A DNA stretch of 64,000 nt from Pedobacter roseus (lineage in GTDB: Bacteria; Bacteroidota; Bacteroidia; Sphingobacteriales; Sphingobacteriaceae): positions 4,960,001-5,024,000 of the forward strand of contig NZ_CP060723.1 of the NCBI RefSeq assembly GCF_014395225.1. The letters are read 5' to 3'. Position numbers and translations under genes: made by a program. The first letter of the stretch is position 1; the number at the start of each line of letters is the position of its first letter. This document shows, in pieces, positions 63,832-64,000 of the stretch. The notes beneath the pieces were generated by a model. The model was not told where the DNA came from and did no database searches. It saw nothing but the letters and a program-made list of their open reading frames with translations.

Positions 63832-64000
63832 ATGTATACCATCATTTTAAAAACATTAATGAATGCACCAATCGGGCAGTGTTTTGATCTATCCAGAGAT
63901 ATCGATCTTCATGTGCAGTCGATGAAAGCTTCCGGAGAAAAAGCAATAGCCGGAAAAATAAATGGATTGATCAAGCTCCATGAATCGGTTACCTGGCGGG
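63832..64000 (+). CDS. SRPBCC-family protein, N-terminal part
   Basis: The ATG at 63832 opens 56 codons to the window end: MYTIILKTLMNAPIGQCFDL, SRDIDLHVQSMKASGEKAIA, then GKINGLIKLHESVTWR. This is the START/polyketide-cyclase-like (SRPBCC) start seen in Bacteroidota cell-division-inhibitor-like proteins, which bind hydrophobic ligands. The rest is outside. Its 5' end was the source of the two dead copies upstream. Confidence 0.75.
   Translation, partial: MYTIILKTLMNAPIGQCFDLSRDIDLHVQSMKASGEKAIAGKINGLIKLHESVTWR

Noticed and set aside
1..64000. tRNA or rRNA genes
   Set aside because: No cloverleaf-like or rRNA-like sequence was noticed in any intergenic region; a tRNAscan run would settle it.

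Overview
The window reads as chromosome of a Bacteroidota member close to Pedobacter (Sphingobacteriaceae). The grounds are AT-rich DNA, the TAnnTTTG-type promoter motif, a Bacteroidota set of conserved unknowns (DUF2480, DUF3108, DUF3109, DUF6427), SurA/PpiD-like foldase and Wzi/Wza/Wzc capsule genes, and a GTCATTGCGAGGAGG-type interspersed repeat. Species assignment is inference.

Layout. 0.2-6.5 kb holds housekeeping genes: glmS, glyA, scpA and, on the other strand, dxs. 6.6-37.3 kb is one large capsule/exopolysaccharide locus, all on the minus strand. It has outer-membrane parts (Wzi, Wza), a tyrosine autokinase (Wzc) with its PHP-type phosphatase, an initiating sugar-phosphate transferase, flippase, polymerase, glycosyl- and acyltransferases, and precursor pathways for GDP-mannose to GDP-fucose, CDP-6-deoxyhexose, dTDP-rhamnose and a UDP-uronic acid. 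The locus carries scars: a duplicated polymerase N-terminus, an epimerase tail fragment and a frameshifted rfbF.

37.8-45.2 kb is an accessory island. It starts with small membrane-protein genes, then a MobC/relaxase pair, then the most interesting system in the window. Read on the minus strand this is an ECF-type sigma factor gene (42669-43484), followed 1 nt later by a nuclease-dead Cas12f/TnpB-like gene (41570-42667), followed directly by a guide-RNA-like unit (about 41469-41562). About 246 bp further on is a second guide-RNA-like unit (41225-41315). It is preceded by a decayed copy of the Cas12f-like 3' end, so it is a relic of a tandem duplication whose RNA part kept its fold. The Cas12f-like protein has Ser in place of the RuvC-I Asp, lacks the expected RuvC-II Glu, and stops before the zinc ribbon and RuvC-III. 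The inferred function is RNA-guided recruitment of a sigma factor, hence RNA-guided transcription rather than DNA cleavage. A structured, apparently bistable RNA lies just upstream of the sigma gene, and a divergent XRE regulator lies beyond it.

45.2-62.8 kb is ordinary chromosome: DUF3109/DUF3108 (frameshifted)/DUF2480, PpiD-like foldase, LptC, an outer-membrane protein, CoaX, DUF6427, a glycosyltransferase, an LpxH-like phosphoesterase and YfhO on the minus strand, then an alginate-lyase-family protein, a GbsR/MarR regulator, a DCC-family protein and a TIGR01777 epimerase on the plus strand. 62.8-64 kb holds a 208-bp tandem repeat made of decayed starts of an SRPBCC-family gene, whose intact paralogue begins at 63832 and runs off the window.
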